Below are positions 5,561 through 6,076 of a stretch of DNA of 6,076 nt, piece after piece (positions within the stretch are counted from its first letter, which is position 1; each line of letters begins with the position of its first letter). The DNA is taken from NCBI GenBank assembly GCA_023249835.1, contig JAHFBY010000129.1, positions 1 through 6,076 on the forward strand. The letters are read 5' to 3'. A program made the position numbers and the translations under genes. The DNA comes from Elusimicrobiota bacterium (GTDB lineage: Bacteria; Elusimicrobiota; Elusimicrobia; 2-02-FULL-39-32). Under the pieces are notes generated by a model. It was not told the origin of the DNA, made no database searches, and was given only the letters and a program-made list of their open reading frames with translations.

Positions 5561-6076
5561 TTATTTCTTTAAAGACTGTATATATTTTACTAAAGATTTA
5601 AGCTGTTTTTTTGATAACGGCCCGCCGGATTTATAATAAAAGCCGGGCATGGACGTTTGCGGAACACCCTCTTTAACGACCCGCATCAAATGCGACTTTG
5701 ACAGTCCGCCTAAAACGTCGCGGGAAGGCGCGATCATCGGCTTTTTAGAATCTGCGGGCAAATCATGACAAATCATGCAAACTGAATCATATAGCTCTTG
5801 CCCCATTTTATTTTTTGCGGGCTCAGCATGGCACTGCGCGCAATTCCCCTTAAAAAGCGCGTCCCCGGCTTGCATTTTAGGATGAGCCGTTCCATTGATC
5901 AGGCCGGTAATCGTTAAGGTTAAACGTTCCTCCGGGTTGTTAGTTAAAACCTCAACTTCTTTAAAAACGCTTCCGACTTTGCCGCTGCTATTATAGGACA
6001 CTAAAATGACGCCGGCGGCGCCGGGCGGATAAGGGCCGGTGGAGGCGGTCGCTGCTGTGCAACCGCAAGAGCTTCG
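5561..6076 (-). CDS. DUF1573-like/diheme cytochrome c fusion protein, 5'-truncated by the window
   Basis: The frame is open to the right edge; 171 residues are visible. Residues 1-62 match the second half of a DUF1573 (immunoglobulin-like) domain: SSCGCT (2-7), a Pro/Gly-rich link, then VILVSYNSSGKVGS and VEVLTNNPEERLTLTITG. The rest is a cytochrome c domain with two heme-binding motifs, CAQCH (79-83) and CMICH (100-104). A likely axial Met lies in TSMPGF (143 in the visible numbering), followed by a C-terminal helix LSKKQLKSLVKYIQSLKK. The protein should act outside the cytoplasmic membrane as an electron carrier or redox subunit; the signal sequence would lie beyond the window. The two heme motifs sit in consecutive, similar 21-residue units and share one distal domain, which is unusual. 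An internal GTG at 5999-6001 would cut the DUF1573 part in two and is not a credible start. Partner and pathway cannot be told from this fragment. Confidence 0.85.
   Translation of the reverse strand, partial: RSSCGCTAATASTGPYPPGAAGVILVSYNSSGKVGSVFKEVEVLTNNPEERLTLTITGLINGTAHPKMQAGDALFKGNCAQCHAEPAKNKMGQELYDSVCMICHDLPADSKKPMIAPSRDVLGGLSKSHLMRVVKEGVPQTSMPGFYYKSGGPLSKKQLKSLVKYIQSLKK

Noticed and set aside
5999..6001. GTG as the start of the cytochrome gene
   Set aside because: The frame continues to the window edge and the upstream codons extend a DUF1573-like domain, so the true start is outside the window.
1..6076. Mobile elements, CRISPR arrays, toxin-antitoxin or phage-defence genes
   Set aside because: I saw no transposase, integrase, regularly spaced repeats or defence-type domains; all genes are core functions in one orientation, apart from the cytochrome fragment.

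Overview
The window is a single-direction stretch of bacterial chromosome. Every gene I can support lies on the minus strand, so transcription runs from the right edge to the left. It joins a housekeeping RNA/nuclease block to the start of the division and cell wall (dcw) cluster. The gene content fits a diderm bacterium with c-type cytochromes. The neighbourhood (zinc-ribbon coiled-coil protein, RNase HI, rnpB, mraZ) and the moderate GC resemble my recollection of uncultured Omnitrophota/PVC-type genomes. That placement is inference and should be held loosely.

In transcription order, the window opens inside a gene for an exported protein with a DUF1573-like segment fused to a diheme cytochrome c tail (5561-6076, 5' end missing). 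It is followed 11 nt later by tRNA-Val(CAC) (5478-5549). Next come a DUF164/COG1579-type coiled-coil zinc-ribbon protein (4693-5445) and a compact RNase HI (4245-4670). The RNase P RNA gene rnpB (3821-4239) starts 5 nt after the RNase HI stop codon. It ends directly at a strong intrinsic terminator (3774-3820), which closes this block.

Beyond the terminator a new unit begins. A good sigma70-type promoter (TTGACA, 17 bp, TAAACT with a TG extension) overlaps three TGGG boxes at exact 10-bp intervals, the pattern expected of an MraZ operator. It drives mraZ (GTG start), rsmH, an ftsL-like gene, ftsI and murE, the canonical dcw order. murE overlaps ftsI by 14 nt and runs off the left edge. The largest gap inside the unit, 97 nt between rsmH and ftsL, holds an 11-bp hairpin.

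Functionally, MraZ probably represses its own operon. RsmH methylates 16S rRNA. FtsL and FtsI form part of the septal peptidoglycan machinery, and MurE supplies the precursor. RNase P and RNase HI are general RNA-processing functions that happen to sit upstream. No mobile element, CRISPR array or defence system is visible, and no gene-free stretch exceeds 300 bases. The features most worth a second look are the 21-residue tandem duplication of the heme-binding segment in the cytochrome, an 8-nt sequence in the rnpB P3 loop that duplicates the 3' strand of P1 and could compete for its 5' strand, the operator/promoter layout at mraZ, and the rsmH-ftsL hairpin.
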